Shown: one piece after another, positions 1-6,348 of the stretch
Layout: each line of letters starts with the position of its first letter
How positions within the stretch are numbered: the stretch's first letter is position 1
Source of the DNA: Mariprofundus sp.
GTDB lineage: Bacteria > Pseudomonadota > Zetaproteobacteria > Mariprofundales > Mariprofundaceae
Reading direction: 5' to 3'
DNA: 10,085 nucleotides
Assembly: GCA_030951065.1 (NCBI GenBank)
Contig: JAUZQH010000135.1
Span: 1-10,085, forward strand
Position numbers and translations under genes: made by a program
The notes under the pieces: generated by a model
The model's database searches: none
Seen by the model: the letters and a program-made list of their open reading frames with translations, nothing else
Told to the model about the DNA's origin: nothing

Positions 1-274
1 GCTGGATGAAGTCGCCGAGGCGGTTGCAGTTCGTCCGGATATTATCCTGCTCGACAATATGGCTCCGGCCACGGTCAGAAAGGCACGGGATGTCGTTCCC
101 GCCTCGATTCTGCTGGAGGCCAGCGGAAATATTACGCTGGACAATGCCCGCACCTATGCTGAAACCGGCGTCAATCGCATTGCCATCGGTGCCATTACCC
201 ACTCTGCACCGGCACTCGACCTGTCCATGCGAATCGTTCATACCAATGGCCGGACCTCCGGATGCCGTCCTTGA
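1..274 (+). CDS. nadC: Nicotinate-nucleotide pyrophosphorylase (quinolinate phosphoribosyltransferase), C-terminal part
   Basis: This is the end of NadC, the cytoplasmic enzyme that joins quinolinate and PRPP to give nicotinate mononucleotide, CO2 and pyrophosphate in de novo NAD synthesis. The gene enters from the left edge and reads in the frame starting at base 2; about 90 residues are present. Family hallmarks of the C-terminal barrel are visible in order: a PDIILLDNM segment, an LLEASGNITLDNARTYAETGV segment, and an RIAIGAITHSAPALDLSM segment, which normally closes the protein. A short extra tail follows before TGA at 272-274. The stop lies inside the first codons of birA (13-base overlap), so the two are probably translationally coupled. 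The identification is firm; only the N-terminal part is missing, because of the window edge. Confidence 0.95.
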   Translation, partial: LDEVAEAVAVRPDIILLDNMAPATVRKARDVVPASILLEASGNITLDNARTYAETGVNRIAIGAITHSAPALDLSMRIVHTNGRTSGCRP

Positions 275-1233
275 ACAGGGCTCGCGACCAAATTCTGACC
301 CGGTTGGGAATGAGCCGGACACCTGTTTCCGGCGATGATCTGGCGACCGAACTGGGGCTGTCACGTGCCGGCATCTGGAAACATATCCAGATGCTGAAAA
401 AAACCGGTATCGCTATCGAAGCATATCCCGGCAAAGGTTATGTGCTGAATTCGGAAATATTCAGTGCAGGATTGATCAAGGCGCAATTATCCACCCGGCG
501 CATTGGCAAACAGATCGTGATACTCGAGGAAACAGGCTCGACCAATCAGGATGCCATGCAACAGGCAGAGGCCGGCGCGGAAGAGGGGCTGGTGATTTTC
601 GCCAACCGGCAGCATCGCGGCAAGGGCAGACTGGGGCGAAGCTGGCACACCGTGTCCGAATCGCTGGCGGTCAGTATCCTGCTGCGGCCCGATTTACCCC
701 CCGAGCAGGTACCACAATTATCGTTACTGACCGCAGTTGCCCTGCATGAAGTGTTAAGCCGGTATGCGCCGGATCTCCGTATCAAATGGCCCAATGACCT
801 GCTCCACCACGGTAAAAAAATTGCCGGTATTCTGACCGAGATGCGTGCGGAACCCGGCCGTGTTCATGCTGTTGTGCTCGGCTTCGGCATCAATCTGGCT
901 GCACCTGCTGACGGCTGGCCGGCCGGTATCAACAAACCGGCCACCGATCTGGCCACGATCAGCACCGCGCCCGTCTCCAGAACAGCACTGGCCATCGCTG
1001 TTCTGAAGGCGCTGGATCAATGGTACGATATCTGTTTGCAGCATGGTTTTGCTCCCGTTCATCGCGCCTGGTGGCAAGCCCATGCCGCTTCCGGTGCCAG
1101 GGTCAGTGTGTACGATGGCCGGCAATACATCGAGGGCATTGCCACTGCACTTGATGACGACGGCGCCCTGCTGCTGGATACCGGCAACGGTATCAAACGC
1201 ATCATCGCCGGCGATCTGGAGTTGTTATCATGA
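262..1233 (+). CDS. birA: Bifunctional biotin--protein ligase / biotin operon repressor
   Basis: BirA makes biotinoyl-AMP from biotin and ATP and transfers biotin to the carrier lysine of acetyl-CoA carboxylase (AccB); the long form also represses the biotin genes. The 323 residues match the long form. An N-terminal winged helix is seen at about 5-62 (VSGDDLATELGLSRAGIWKHI), then the catalytic core: STN at 93-95, the biotin/ATP loop RGKGRLGRSW at 119-128 (GRGRRGR in E. coli), KWPND at 175-179, GKKIAGILTE at 184-193 and GFGINL at 207-212, followed by the small C-terminal SH3-like domain. ATG 262 overlaps the nadC end by 13 bases and has no clear Shine-Dalgarno, as expected for coupled translation. 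Its stop overlaps the coaX start as ATGA. The HTH makes a DNA-binding role likely; no biotin operator can be identified in this window. Confidence 0.96.
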   Translation: MPSLNRARDQILTRLGMSRTPVSGDDLATELGLSRAGIWKHIQMLKKTGIAIEAYPGKGYVLNSEIFSAGLIKAQLSTRRIGKQIVILEETGSTNQDAMQQAEAGAEEGLVIFANRQHRGKGRLGRSWHTVSESLAVSILLRPDLPPEQVPQLSLLTAVALHEVLSRYAPDLRIKWPNDLLHHGKKIAGILTEMRAEPGRVHAVVLGFGINLAAPADGWPAGINKPATDLATISTAPVSRTALAIAVLKALDQWYDICLQHGFAPVHRAWWQAHAASGARVSVYDGRQYIEGIATALDDDGALLLDTGNGIKRIIAGDLELLS

Positions 1234-2018
1234 ATCAGAAACTGCTGGTAGCCGATATCGGTAACACCCAGATGGTTTTCGGCCTGTTTGAAGGGGAGCA
1301 GCTGATCACCCACTGGCGATTGTCCAGCGAGCGACAGCTCACGCCGGATGAACTGGCATGGCAGTTACACGGTATGTTTGAGCAATCCGGCCAGCCTGCC
1401 GATCAGGTGCAGGGCATTATGGTCGCCAGCGTTGTACCGCATCTGGATGCACCGCTGGCGGATGCCTGCCGGCGCATTTGCGGCCAGCAACCCGCCATGA
1501 TCGGAAGCGGCGAAGTGAAAACCGGCCTGGCAGTCGATTACAAAAATCCACGGGAAGTGGGAGCAGACCGGATCGTCAATGCGGTGGCGGCACGCGAGCA
1601 GTTCGGAGCACCGGCGATTGTACTCGACTGCGGTACAGCCACGACATTCGATATCGTTTCCCCGCAGGGCCATTACGCCGGAGGACTGATTCTGCCCGGA
1701 ATTGAAATGGCTTTATCCGCGTTATGTCAGCGTGCTGCCAAATTGCCGGAAGTATCTATCAAGCGGCCCGATGAACTGATCGGCCGCGATACCATCTCCA
1801 GTATCCAGTCCGGCAGTTACTGGGCTGCTGTCGATGCCATCGCCGGCCTGATCAAACGATTGCGACAACAGTGCGGATATCAGCAGGCGCCGGTGATTGC
1901 CACCGGCGGTCTGATTCCGCTGCTCATTGATGACCTGCCGGAAATCAATCATCACCTGCCCCATCTGACCCTTACCGGTCTGCATTTACTGGCAAAAAGG
2001 CATTTCAGTCAATCCTGA
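1230..2018 (+). CDS. coaX: Type III pantothenate kinase
   Basis: CoaX phosphorylates pantothenate to 4'-phosphopantothenate, the first committed step of coenzyme A synthesis. It is an ASKHA-fold enzyme, insensitive to CoA feedback and dependent on a monovalent cation. The 262 residues carry the family marks in order: phosphate-1 loop DIGNT at 9-13, NPREVGADRI at 106-115 (pantothenate side, with the conserved Asp), phosphate-2 motif DCGTATTFD at 133-141, GGLILPG at 151-157, and a late ATGG at 224-227. The start ATG 1230 shares four bases with the birA stop, and a GGAG sits about 8 bases upstream. The birA-coaX pair is a common cofactor arrangement in several proteobacterial groups, and fused BirA-CoaX proteins are known, so the neighbourhood supports the call. 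It is the last gene of this operon; about 500 bases of structured non-coding sequence follow. Confidence 0.96.
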   Translation: MNQKLLVADIGNTQMVFGLFEGEQLITHWRLSSERQLTPDELAWQLHGMFEQSGQPADQVQGIMVASVVPHLDAPLADACRRICGQQPAMIGSGEVKTGLAVDYKNPREVGADRIVNAVAAREQFGAPAIVLDCGTATTFDIVSPQGHYAGGLILPGIEMALSALCQRAAKLPEVSIKRPDELIGRDTISSIQSGSYWAAVDAIAGLIKRLRQQCGYQQAPVIATGGLIPLLIDDLPEINHHLPHLTLTGLHLLAKRHFSQS

Positions 2019-2063
2019 AGCGTTGTGTGATTCTGAACAGATCCGATACTCTGAAAAAGCCAT

Positions 2064-2093
2064 CGCTATGGTGCATAGCGCGGATCAGATCCG
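2064..2093 (+). other. Two adjacent small hairpins after coaX
   Basis: A 6-bp stem with a 5-base loop (2064-2080, CGCTAT/ATAGCG) is followed at once by a 6-bp stem with a 1-base centre (2081-2093, CGGATC/GATCCG). They lie 45 bases after the coaX stop. There is no T-run, so they may mark the 3' end of the operon transcript or a rho-dependent end rather than an intrinsic terminator. Confidence 0.4.
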
Positions 2094-2114
2094 CTTGTGT
2101 AAAAAGAATAACCA

Positions 2115-2172
2115 ACCCGGGGAATATGCACCAGGGATTGGGGGGGGGATAGGGAAGCATATTCACCCGGGT
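2115..2172 (+). repeat. Hairpin (15/16-bp arms) with a G-quadruplex motif in its loop
   Basis: Left arm 2115-2129 and right arm 2157-2172 are inverted copies, differing only by one extra T in the right arm. The 27-base loop contains, at 2134-2154, G3-ATT-G9-ATA-G3, which satisfies the canonical four-tract G-quadruplex pattern if the run of nine Gs is read as G3-G3-G3. The structure is seen directly; formation and function are inference. It could act at the 3' end of the coaX transcript or affect DNA structure. The G9 run is also a place where sequencing or replication slippage may occur. Confidence 0.6.
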
Positions 2173-2187
2173 CAGCAATTGCCGAGT

Positions 2188-2201
2188 TATCTCGCGAGAT
2201 A
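2188..2201. other. 14-bp perfect palindrome (TATCTCGCGAGATA)
   Basis: A perfect 14-bp palindrome stands alone in the coaX-lspA gap. Such palindromes can be dimeric repressor sites, but no core promoter is visible around it, so the role is unknown. Confidence 0.35.
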
Positions 2202-2310
2202 GACTGTCAAGATGCAGCAACAATGCTGCCAAAGCTCGAACAATGGTGCGAATACTGAAGGTACTGTGGAGATAAAATGTGATCTGCGTCATAAAACACG
2301 TATGACTGAA

Positions 2311-2352
2311 GCGGCACGGCTTGCGGAGATTGACTTCGCAAGCCGTGCCCGC
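2311..2352. repeat. Strong stem-loop, 13-bp perfect arms
   Basis: Arms 2313-2325 (GGCACGGCTTGCG) and 2337-2349 pair perfectly, with an 11-base loop. Two further pairs form on the outside if one C is bulged. On the + strand it is followed, after a short gap, only by TTTT (2357-2360), so as an intrinsic terminator it is weak. It may be a terminator of transcription coming from coaX or the core of a small RNA. The stem is certain as sequence; the role is not. Confidence 0.45.
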
Positions 2353-2365
2353 AGAGTTTTACCCG

Positions 2366-2499
2366 AACGCGTATGGATTCTTTCCGCCGCGTTATTTGTT
2401 TCATGTTAACGCGCATGGCATTTTTCCACCCCATGCCATGACACAATAGCATGGCGTGGAAAAACACCATGCAAGCCGCGTTGCTTGTTTCAAGTTAAT
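2366..2499. repeat. Imperfect tandem repeat; second copy contains a 24-bp inverted repeat
   Basis: Unit 1 (2366-2410) and unit 2 (2408-2499) share a first part (AACGCG-ATGG, 18 of 23 matching) and a last part (GCCGCGTT..TTGTTTCA.GTTAA; 21 of 24 matching, 2386-2409 against 2475-2498). Unit 2 has an extra segment in the middle. This makes an inverted repeat with arms 2413-2436 and 2449-2472 (21 of 24 paired, 12-base loop). Each arm also begins with GCATGG and ends with CCATGC, so either one long hairpin or two short ones can form. It ends 17 bases before the lspA start, so it lies in the lspA leader if transcription starts upstream. It matches no named element I know. Confidence 0.55.
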
Positions 2500-2515
2500 A
2501 TAAAAGGATTGATCC

Positions 2516-2992
2516 ATGACCCGAACACAGAAACAGCTCGGACTGTTCAGCCTGCTGCTTGCGGCCGATCAGTTATCCAAATGGTGGATTCAGCAACCGG
2601 ACTTCCATGCCTTTACTGTCATTGACGGGTTTTTCAATATTATCCGTGCCTACAATCCCGGTGTGGCATTTTCGATGTTTGCCGATCTGCCCGCTTCGCT
2701 GCGTCAGTGGCTGCTGCCGGGCATCACCATCGGTATTGCCATCGCCGTGCTGTTCTGGTGGTGGCAGGAACGCCGCCATGCCGGCATCACATCCTGGCTG
2801 CTGGTGCTCATTCTGACCGGTGCTGTCGGCAATATCTGGGATCGGATCCAGCTGGGATACGTGGTCGATTTCATCGACTGGTATGTGCGCATCGGTGGAA
2901 GCGAATACCACTGGCCCGCTTTCAATATTGCCGATGCCTGTATCTCGGTTGCCGTTGTGCTGCTGCTGGTCACCGGCTTCAGAAAACACTGA
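2516..2992 (+). CDS. lspA: Lipoprotein signal peptidase (signal peptidase II)
   Basis: LspA is the inner-membrane aspartyl protease that cuts the signal peptide from prolipoproteins, just before the lipidated cysteine. At 158 residues it has normal family length. It shows the four membrane segments (about 7-24, 63-83, 92-106, 141-155) and the family motifs: DQLSK at 18-22, YNPGVAFS at 46-53, TGAVGNIWDR at 101-110, VVDFIDWY at 116-123 and WPAFNIADA at 133-141. The catalytic aspartates are expected to be D118 and D140. ATG 2516 is preceded by AAGGA at 2504-2508, a good site. The usual ribF-ileS partners of many proteobacteria are absent next to it. The gene runs tail to tail with the methyltransferase gene, with only 29 bases between the stop codons. 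Confidence 0.97.
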   Translation: MTRTQKQLGLFSLLLAADQLSKWWIQQPDFHAFTVIDGFFNIIRAYNPGVAFSMFADLPASLRQWLLPGITIGIAIAVLFWWWQERRHAGITSWLLVLILTGAVGNIWDRIQLGYVVDFIDWYVRIGGSEYHWPAFNIADACISVAVVLLLVTGFRKH

Positions 2993-3021
2993 TCAACCGT
3001 CTGCCTGCACAAACCGGAAGA

Positions 3022-3771
3022 TCAGGATTTTCCTCCCTGTGCAGATCCCGATGAACGGGCAAGCCTGAATTCCGTTACGCGGTAGAACGACGCAAAAATG
3101 CAGCGGTGCGAGATGATTTCAACATCTTTACCCACAGGCTGTGCCAGTTCATGCAGCAACAAACGCATGTCTTCATGCCAGAAGCTGTCCAGGAAGGGTT
3201 CCAGCCAGGTGATTATCCGGCGGACAGGCGCGATACGGTACAGCCAGTGCCGCGCCGGCAGTTCCCCGTATTCCGTCAGAATCAGTGAACCGCCGGGTTT
3301 GAGTATGCGCATACACTCCGAAAGTGTATGGCGTCTCGCCTCGGGCGGCATTTCATGCAACAGGAAAAACAGCACAATGGTGGAAAAACTGTCCGACCTG
3401 TATCCCAGTTGCTCTGCATTCATACGCGTGGCACACAATCCGTGTCCGCCTGTCACTTTGGCCTGCGCCAGTCTGAGCTGAACAGTAGCCACATCGGTCA
3501 GATGCAGCACACCGGGCCCGATATACCGGATCAGGTTGGGGGTTAACGAGCCGTACACACAGGTCAGTTGCAGCACCCGCTCCACAGGTGCCTGTTTCAG
3601 GCGCTCCAGTGTGGCGCTCATCAGCTTGTTATACTGGCCGAACAGAATAGCATTGATAATAAACTGGTGATCAAAAAACCATACGGCTTTCGGCCACAGA
3701 TAGGCCCACCAGTAATAACGTGCCAGGTAGACCGGCATGCCATCCAGAAAATAACGGTAAAATCTGAACAT
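3022..3771 (-). CDS. Class I SAM-dependent methyltransferase-fold protein, RquA-like
   Basis: This 249-residue protein has a Rossmann methyltransferase fold and resembles RquA, which uses SAM to convert ubiquinone to the low-potential quinone rhodoquinone. Seen directly: an aromatic YLARYYWWAYLWPKA stretch near 15-29; motif I as VLQLTCVYGSLTP at 66-78; an acidic TDVATVQL at 92-99; FFLLHEMPPEARR at 135-147 after the motif IV strand; and LKPGG at 157-161. The usual acidic/glycine motif I (DxGxGxG) is altered, with Q and VYG in its place. From memory, the YYWWAY, CVYG and FFLLHE features are shared with RquA and its relatives. The C-terminus (FYRVTEFR) looks less typical, so a sister family with another substrate is possible. 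It lies 54 bases downstream of lon on the same strand and may be partly co-transcribed. ATG 3771 has only a weak GGTGAG upstream. Confidence 0.65.
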   Translation of the reverse strand: MFRFYRYFLDGMPVYLARYYWWAYLWPKAVWFFDHQFIINAILFGQYNKLMSATLERLKQAPVERVLQLTCVYGSLTPNLIRYIGPGVLHLTDVATVQLRLAQAKVTGGHGLCATRMNAEQLGYRSDSFSTIVLFFLLHEMPPEARRHTLSECMRILKPGGSLILTEYGELPARHWLYRIAPVRRIITWLEPFLDSFWHEDMRLLLHELAQPVGKDVEIISHRCIFASFYRVTEFRLARSSGSAQGGKS

Positions 3772-3798
3772 CTACAGGCTCACCATACCACAACAGAT

Positions 3799-3821
3799 AA
3801 ACGGGAAGCGAGCCCGGTTTT
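3799..3821 (-). terminator. Weak hairpin between lon and the methyltransferase gene
   Basis: On the reverse strand an AAACCGGG / CCCGTTT stem (one bulge, 7-base loop) starts 5 bases after the lon stop codon. It ends in only three Ts. It could be a leaky terminator that reduces readthrough from lon into the methyltransferase gene. Confidence 0.3.
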
Positions 3822-3825
3822 CATA

Positions 3826-6252
3826 TCATTTTTTCTTTCCGGCCGGTTTCATGCGGATACCGAACATCAGTCTGGCCACATCGCTGAAATGCCCGACGTA
3901 GTGAATGGTCAGGCCTTCACAGACGGAATCAGGCAATTCATCCACATCCACTTCATTGGCCGCCGGCAGAATCACTTCGGATATACCGAGACGTTTGGCA
4001 GCCAGCAACTTTTCGCGTTCACCGCCGATCGGCAACACTTCACCGGTCAATGTCATTTCACCGGTCATGGCGATACAGGCCGGTGCCTTGCCGAGTGCCA
4101 GTGACAGCAATGCCGTGGCCATGGCAATACCTGCACTGGGACCGTCTTTCGGCACCGCGCCTTCCGGCACATGGATATGCACAAAGGCCTTGTCGAAGAA
4201 ATCTTCATCGGCACCGAAGCGCTTCAGATTCGCCGCAATATATGAATAGGCGATTTCCGAGGATTCCTGCATGACCTTGCCCAGCTGGCCGGTAATCTTC
4301 ATACCGCGCCGGTCACGATGAATTACCGTGGCTTCCAGCGTCAGTGTTGTGCCGCCCATCGCGGTCCAGGCCAAACCGGTGGACAGACCCACGCCCTGCT
4401 TGATGGCCTGCTCACGGAAACGCGGCTTGCCGATATAATCAGCAAGATCGGACACACCGATACGTACAGGTATCGATGCACTGCCTTCCGCCAGCTTGCG
4501 TGCCACCTTGCGCAGAATCTTTTTCATCAGACCTTCCAGCCTGCGCACCCCCGGTTCCCTGGCATAATCCTCGACCAGATGCTGAATCACCGCTTTGGTC
4601 AGCGTGACTTCATTACGCGACAAGGCGTGCGCCTTCAACTGGGCCGGCCACAGATGTTTGCGGGCAATCTCCACCTTCTCGCTGGTCATATAACCGGGCA
4701 AGCGGATAATCTCGGCACGATCCAGCAACGGAGCCGGCACCGTATCAAGCTGATTGGCCGTCAGCAGAAACAGCACCTGCGACAAATCGAAACGCACATC
4801 CAGATAGTGATCCATAAAATCGGCATTCTGCTCCGGATCCAGTACCTCCAGCAGGGCTGAGGCCGGATCACCGCGGAAATCGGAGCCGATCTTGTCCACC
4901 TCATCGATCATCATCACCGGATTGGCCACTTCAACCCGTTTCAGCGCCTGTATAATCTTGCCCGGCATGGCCCCGATATAGGTGCGGCGATGGCCCTTGA
5001 TTTCGGCCTCATCGCGCATGCCACCGACAGAGAAACGGTAAAACGGACGATTGACCGCTTCAGCAATCGCCTTGCCCAGCGATGTTTTACCGACACCGGG
5101 AGGCCCGACAAACAGGATAATCGAACCGCCCACCGCCTTTTTGCGCGCACCCACGGCAATAAATTCCAGGATACGATCCTTGACATCCTCAAGGCCGGAA
5201 TGGTGCCTGTTCAATGCCCGCGAGGCACTGTTCAGATTATAACGCTCCCGGCATGTTTTCCCCCACGGCAAACAGGTCAGCCAGTCCAGATAGTTGCGCG
5301 TCACACTGTATTCCGGCGATGCGGTTTCCAGCGTGGCCAGCTTGTTCAGTTCCTCCTCAAAAGCGGCCCGGGCCTCATCGCTGAACGCCAGTTTCTTCGC
5401 CTTTTTACGAAATTCCCCGATTTCTTTTTCACGCGGATCTTCATTCAGGCCCAGTTCACGCTGGATTTCATGCAATTGCTCCTGCAGAAAGAATTTACGC
5501 TGCTGCTCGGAAACCCGCTCATCGATATTTTCACGGATTTTTGTCTGCACCTTGCTGACATTGAGTTCCCGGTTGAGCAGCGACACGACTTTCTTCAAAC
5601 GCTCGAAAATCGGTTCCGTCTCGAGAATATCCTGTAAATCCTCGCGACTGGCTGTGGTCAGGCTGGCGGCAAAATCGGCCAGCCGGTTCGGCTCATTGAC
5701 ATCAAAGCGCGAGGCGAACATGCGCAGTTCTTCTTCATACAACGGATTATGTTTGAGCAGCTCCTTGATCGTATTGACGATCGCGACGGTATAGGCGCGC
5801 AGGGTGATGTTATCTTCATAGGTCGTTTCGGGCCGGTAATGGGCCAGTACGCGAATCGGGTTTTCACTGGAGAGGAATCCGTCAATACGGAAACGGCGTA
5901 CGCATTCCACCACCAGATGCAAACCGTGTCCCTCAATTTCCACCGCCTTGGCAATGCGGGCCACCACGCCCACTTCATACAGATTCTCCGGTGCATAGGG
6001 CTGATTTTCATCGCGTACCAGCACCAGTCCGACATGCTGCTCATGACTGGCTGCCAGATCGCGGACTATCCTGCCCATTTCCTCACCTTCATAAACCAGC
6101 GGCACCACCAGGCCGGGAAACAGCGGCCGGTTGGACAAGGGTAACAGGGTTAATTGCGGAGGCAGCACATCTTCCGTGCGCACCAGCTGTGCCTGGCTGC
6201 TGTCGGAAGTTTCATCAAGAACTTCGGGGTCGTGTATCGTATCAGAACTCAT
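3826..6252 (-). CDS. lon: ATP-dependent protease Lon
   Basis: Lon is a cytoplasmic AAA+ serine protease that unfolds and degrades misfolded and selected regulatory proteins. The 808 residues give the complete LonA layout: an N-terminal substrate-binding domain (about 34-230), a coiled-coil linker (about 235-310), and an AAA+ module with Walker A GPPGVGKT at 383-390 and Walker B VMMIDEVDKIG at 446-456. The protease domain has catalytic Ser706 in PKDGPSAGIAM and Lys748 in GGEREKLLAAKR. The first 30 residues are an acidic, low-complexity extension. The only good start is ATG 6252, yet there is no clear Shine-Dalgarno before it. A CTTGAAA element lies about 30 bases upstream, so heat-shock control with a very short or absent leader is possible. 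It diverges from htpX, another membrane and heat-stress protease, which fits a shared stress role. Confidence 0.97.
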   Translation of the reverse strand: MSSDTIHDPEVLDETSDSSQAQLVRTEDVLPPQLTLLPLSNRPLFPGLVVPLVYEGEEMGRIVRDLAASHEQHVGLVLVRDENQPYAPENLYEVGVVARIAKAVEIEGHGLHLVVECVRRFRIDGFLSSENPIRVLAHYRPETTYEDNITLRAYTVAIVNTIKELLKHNPLYEEELRMFASRFDVNEPNRLADFAASLTTASREDLQDILETEPIFERLKKVVSLLNRELNVSKVQTKIRENIDERVSEQQRKFFLQEQLHEIQRELGLNEDPREKEIGEFRKKAKKLAFSDEARAAFEEELNKLATLETASPEYSVTRNYLDWLTCLPWGKTCRERYNLNSASRALNRHHSGLEDVKDRILEFIAVGARKKAVGGSIILFVGPPGVGKTSLGKAIAEAVNRPFYRFSVGGMRDEAEIKGHRRTYIGAMPGKIIQALKRVEVANPVMMIDEVDKIGSDFRGDPASALLEVLDPEQNADFMDHYLDVRFDLSQVLFLLTANQLDTVPAPLLDRAEIIRLPGYMTSEKVEIARKHLWPAQLKAHALSRNEVTLTKAVIQHLVEDYAREPGVRRLEGLMKKILRKVARKLAEGSASIPVRIGVSDLADYIGKPRFREQAIKQGVGLSTGLAWTAMGGTTLTLEATVIHRDRRGMKITGQLGKVMQESSEIAYSYIAANLKRFGADEDFFDKAFVHIHVPEGAVPKDGPSAGIAMATALLSLALGKAPACIAMTGEMTLTGEVLPIGGEREKLLAAKRLGISEVILPAANEVDVDELPDSVCEGLTIHYVGHFSDVARLMFGIRMKPAGKKK

Positions 6253-6259
6253 GACTTGT

Positions 6260-6288
6260 TTTTAAGGTAAAATTCATTGAATTTCAAG
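6260..6288 (-). promoter_or_regulatory. Possible sigma-32-type promoter of lon
   Basis: On the reverse strand CTTGAAA (6288-6282) matches the sigma-32 -35 consensus exactly. With a 14-base spacer, the -10 position reads CCTTAAAA (6267-6260), a poor match to CCCCATnT. Transcription from it would start almost at the lon ATG (6252), giving a leaderless or nearly leaderless mRNA. The -35 is convincing, the -10 is not. Confidence 0.4.
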
Positions 6289-6289
6289 C

Positions 6290-6318
6290 CTTGAATTTGC
6301 ACACTGCTTACCCCACAT
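6290..6318 (+). promoter_or_regulatory. Sigma-32-type heat-shock promoter of htpX
   Basis: CTTGAAT (6290-6296), a 14-base spacer and CCCCACAT (6311-6318) match the sigma-32 consensus CTTGAAA-N13-15-CCCCATnT at all but two defined positions. The expected start of transcription, near 6325, leaves a short leader containing the AAGGAG site before ATG 6349. htpX is a known sigma-32-regulon gene in E. coli, which supports the reading. Its -35 and that of the lon-side candidate form the palindrome TTCAAG-C-CTTGAA at 6283-6295. Confidence 0.75.
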
Positions 6319-6337
6319 TTGGGCAAACACATTCATC

Positions 6338-6343
6338 AAGGAG
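6338..6343 (+). promoter_or_regulatory. Ribosome-binding site that decides the htpX start
   Basis: AAGGAG stands 5 bases before ATG 6349. It favours this ATG over an in-frame TTG at 6319, which has no such site and lies upstream of the expected transcription start. Confidence 0.85.
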
Positions 6344-6348
6344 TTCCC

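Larger units (their letters stand above)
2019..2515. other. 497-base gap between coaX and lspA without a gene
   Basis: No open frame here has recognisable protein content, and a reverse-strand open frame across 2005-2292 lacks any family signature. The gap is filled with the stem-loops, the G-rich loop, the palindrome and the repeat units listed separately. The lspA promoter must lie here or further upstream, but no good -35/-10 pair was found. Confidence 0.6.

Noticed and set aside
2005..2292. 95-codon reverse-strand open frame in the coaX-lspA gap
   Set aside because: It covers several hairpins, overlaps the coaX end and shows no family signature.
2366..2499. Integron attC sites ahead of lspA
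   Set aside because: The paired AACGCG/CGCGTT and GTTAA ends do not fit the RYYYAAC...GTRRRRY-type core sites, and there is no integrase or cassette.
2989..3025. Small inverted repeat covering the stop codons of lspA and the methyltransferase gene as a terminator
   Set aside because: The stem is only six base pairs with a long loop and no T-run on either side.
4318..5637. Long open frames on the + strand inside lon (about 180 and 215 codons)
   Set aside because: They run opposite to a clearly functional gene, have no family content, and reflect codon bias of the lon strand.
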